Positions 12,921-13,417 of a stretch of 13,417 nucleotides of DNA are shown here, piece by piece. This stretch comes from Deltaproteobacteria bacterium (GTDB lineage Bacteria; Desulfobacterota; Desulfuromonadia; Desulfuromonadales; Geothermobacteraceae). The notes below the pieces were generated by a model. It was not told the DNA's origin and searched no databases. It saw only the letters and a program-made list of their open reading frames with translations. The DNA is taken from contig RFIO01000209.1 of the NCBI GenBank assembly GCA_003695205.1, positions 1 through 13,417 of the forward strand. Reading direction: 5' to 3'. How positions within the stretch are numbered: the stretch's first letter is position 1; each line of letters opens with the position of its first letter. The translations under genes and the position numbers were made by a program.

Positions 12921-13417
12921 ATGCGGATTGTAACGATAAAGTTCAGACCGGCGGGCAAACGCTACGACTTCAATGCCCAGCAATTCGACCTGGCCGTCGG
13001 AGATCAGGTCGTGGTCGAAACCGACCGTGGCCGCGCCCTTGGCAGCGTCGTCCTTCCCCCCCGCGAGGTTGAGGGTGATGCGGCCCCCCGGCAGCTGAAA
13101 AACGTCATCAGACTGGCCACCGATGAGGATCTCAACCTGGGCCAGGTGAACGCCGCCCGCGAAGAGGAAGCCTACCGCTTCTGCCTGAAACGGATTGAGG
13201 AACGGCAGATGCCGATGAAACTCGTCCGGGCGGAATACCAGTTCGACGGATCCAAGATTATTTTCTACTTTACCGCCGACGGCCGGGTCGATTTTCGCGA
13301 ACTGGTCAAGGATCTGGCACACCATTTCCACACCAGGATCGAGATGCGACAGATCGGGGTGCGGGACGAGGCCAAACTGGTCGGCGGCCTGGTCATCTGC
13401 GGTCGGGAACTGTGCTG
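12921..13417 (+). CDS. ricT: PSP1-domain protein, RicT/YaaT family (partial, runs off the window end)
   Basis: An open frame of 165 codons starts at ATG 12921 and continues past the window end. GGAGGA lies ten bases upstream. The sequence contains the PSP1 core: FDLAVGDQVVVETDRG (22-37), LVRAEYQFDGSKIIFYFTAD (101-120), VDFRELVKDLAHHF (123-136), RIEMRQIGVRDEAKLVGG (139-156) and CGRELC (160-165). In Bacillus subtilis the homologue is part of the Y-complex (RicA/RicF/RicT) that carries Fe-S clusters and assists RNase Y; the CGREL cysteine region belongs to that conserved feature. In proteobacteria the role is less clear. It follows holB by 19 bases and is probably co-transcribed with it, a pairing also recalled from related genomes. 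The C-terminal part is not visible. Confidence 0.9.
   Translation, partial: MRIVTIKFRPAGKRYDFNAQQFDLAVGDQVVVETDRGRALGSVVLPPREVEGDAAPRQLKNVIRLATDEDLNLGQVNAAREEEAYRFCLKRIEERQMPMKLVRAEYQFDGSKIIFYFTADGRVDFRELVKDLAHHFHTRIEMRQIGVRDEAKLVGGLVICGRELC

Noticed and set aside
11846..12958. 370-codon minus-strand open frame opposite holB
   Set aside because: It is antisense to holB, crosses the holB promoter and the start of the PSP1 gene, and has no family signature.

Overview
The window is GC-rich, densely packed and almost entirely housekeeping plus signalling genes. Gene content and order suggest a deltaproteobacterium of the Desulfuromonadales/Geobacter type: an MCP-less che-like operon with DUF4388 and MJ0042 zinc-ribbon receiver proteins, rnc next to an Elp3-like radical SAM gene and era, and holB followed by a PSP1/RicT gene. 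This assignment is inferred from family knowledge, not from a search. No RNA genes, insertion sequences, CRISPR arrays or phage genes were seen.

Region 1 (about 1-7655, minus strand) is one long probable operon encoding a chemosensory-type phosphorelay. In transcription order it holds a DUF4388-receiver-GAF-like protein, a CheY-like receiver, a CheA kinase, a GspA/ExeA-type AAA ATPase, a CheW with a long basic/Ala-Pro-rich N-terminal tail, a second single-domain receiver, a short CheW, and a zinc-ribbon protein with a degenerate receiver. A further gene probably starts at 23 and leaves the window. Spacing is tight, with several overlaps (GTGA, ATGTATAA), so the genes are probably co-translated. 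No MCP, CheR, CheB or flagellar gene is visible. A sigma70-like promoter lies upstream at 7715-7743.

Region 2 (7767-11712, minus strand) is an RNA/ribosome-maturation operon: rnc (RNase III), a radical SAM protein, era and der. The first three overlap by 1-4 bases. A TTGCCT-17-TATACT promoter precedes rnc.

Region 3 (11936-13417, plus strand) is divergent: holB (DNA polymerase III delta') then a PSP1-domain protein (RicT/YaaT family) cut by the window end. The 223-bp divergent spacer holds promoters for both directions and an alternating GCCTG/CAGGC repeat over the rnc -35 box.

The part most deserving a second look is region 1. An AAA ATPase sits directly between cheA and a long-tailed cheW, a layout that recalls (without visible homology) ATPase/CheW-like pairs that position chemosensory arrays. 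The flanking proteins add a pseudo-receiver with a zinc ribbon and a DUF4388 protein containing MshEN-like motifs.
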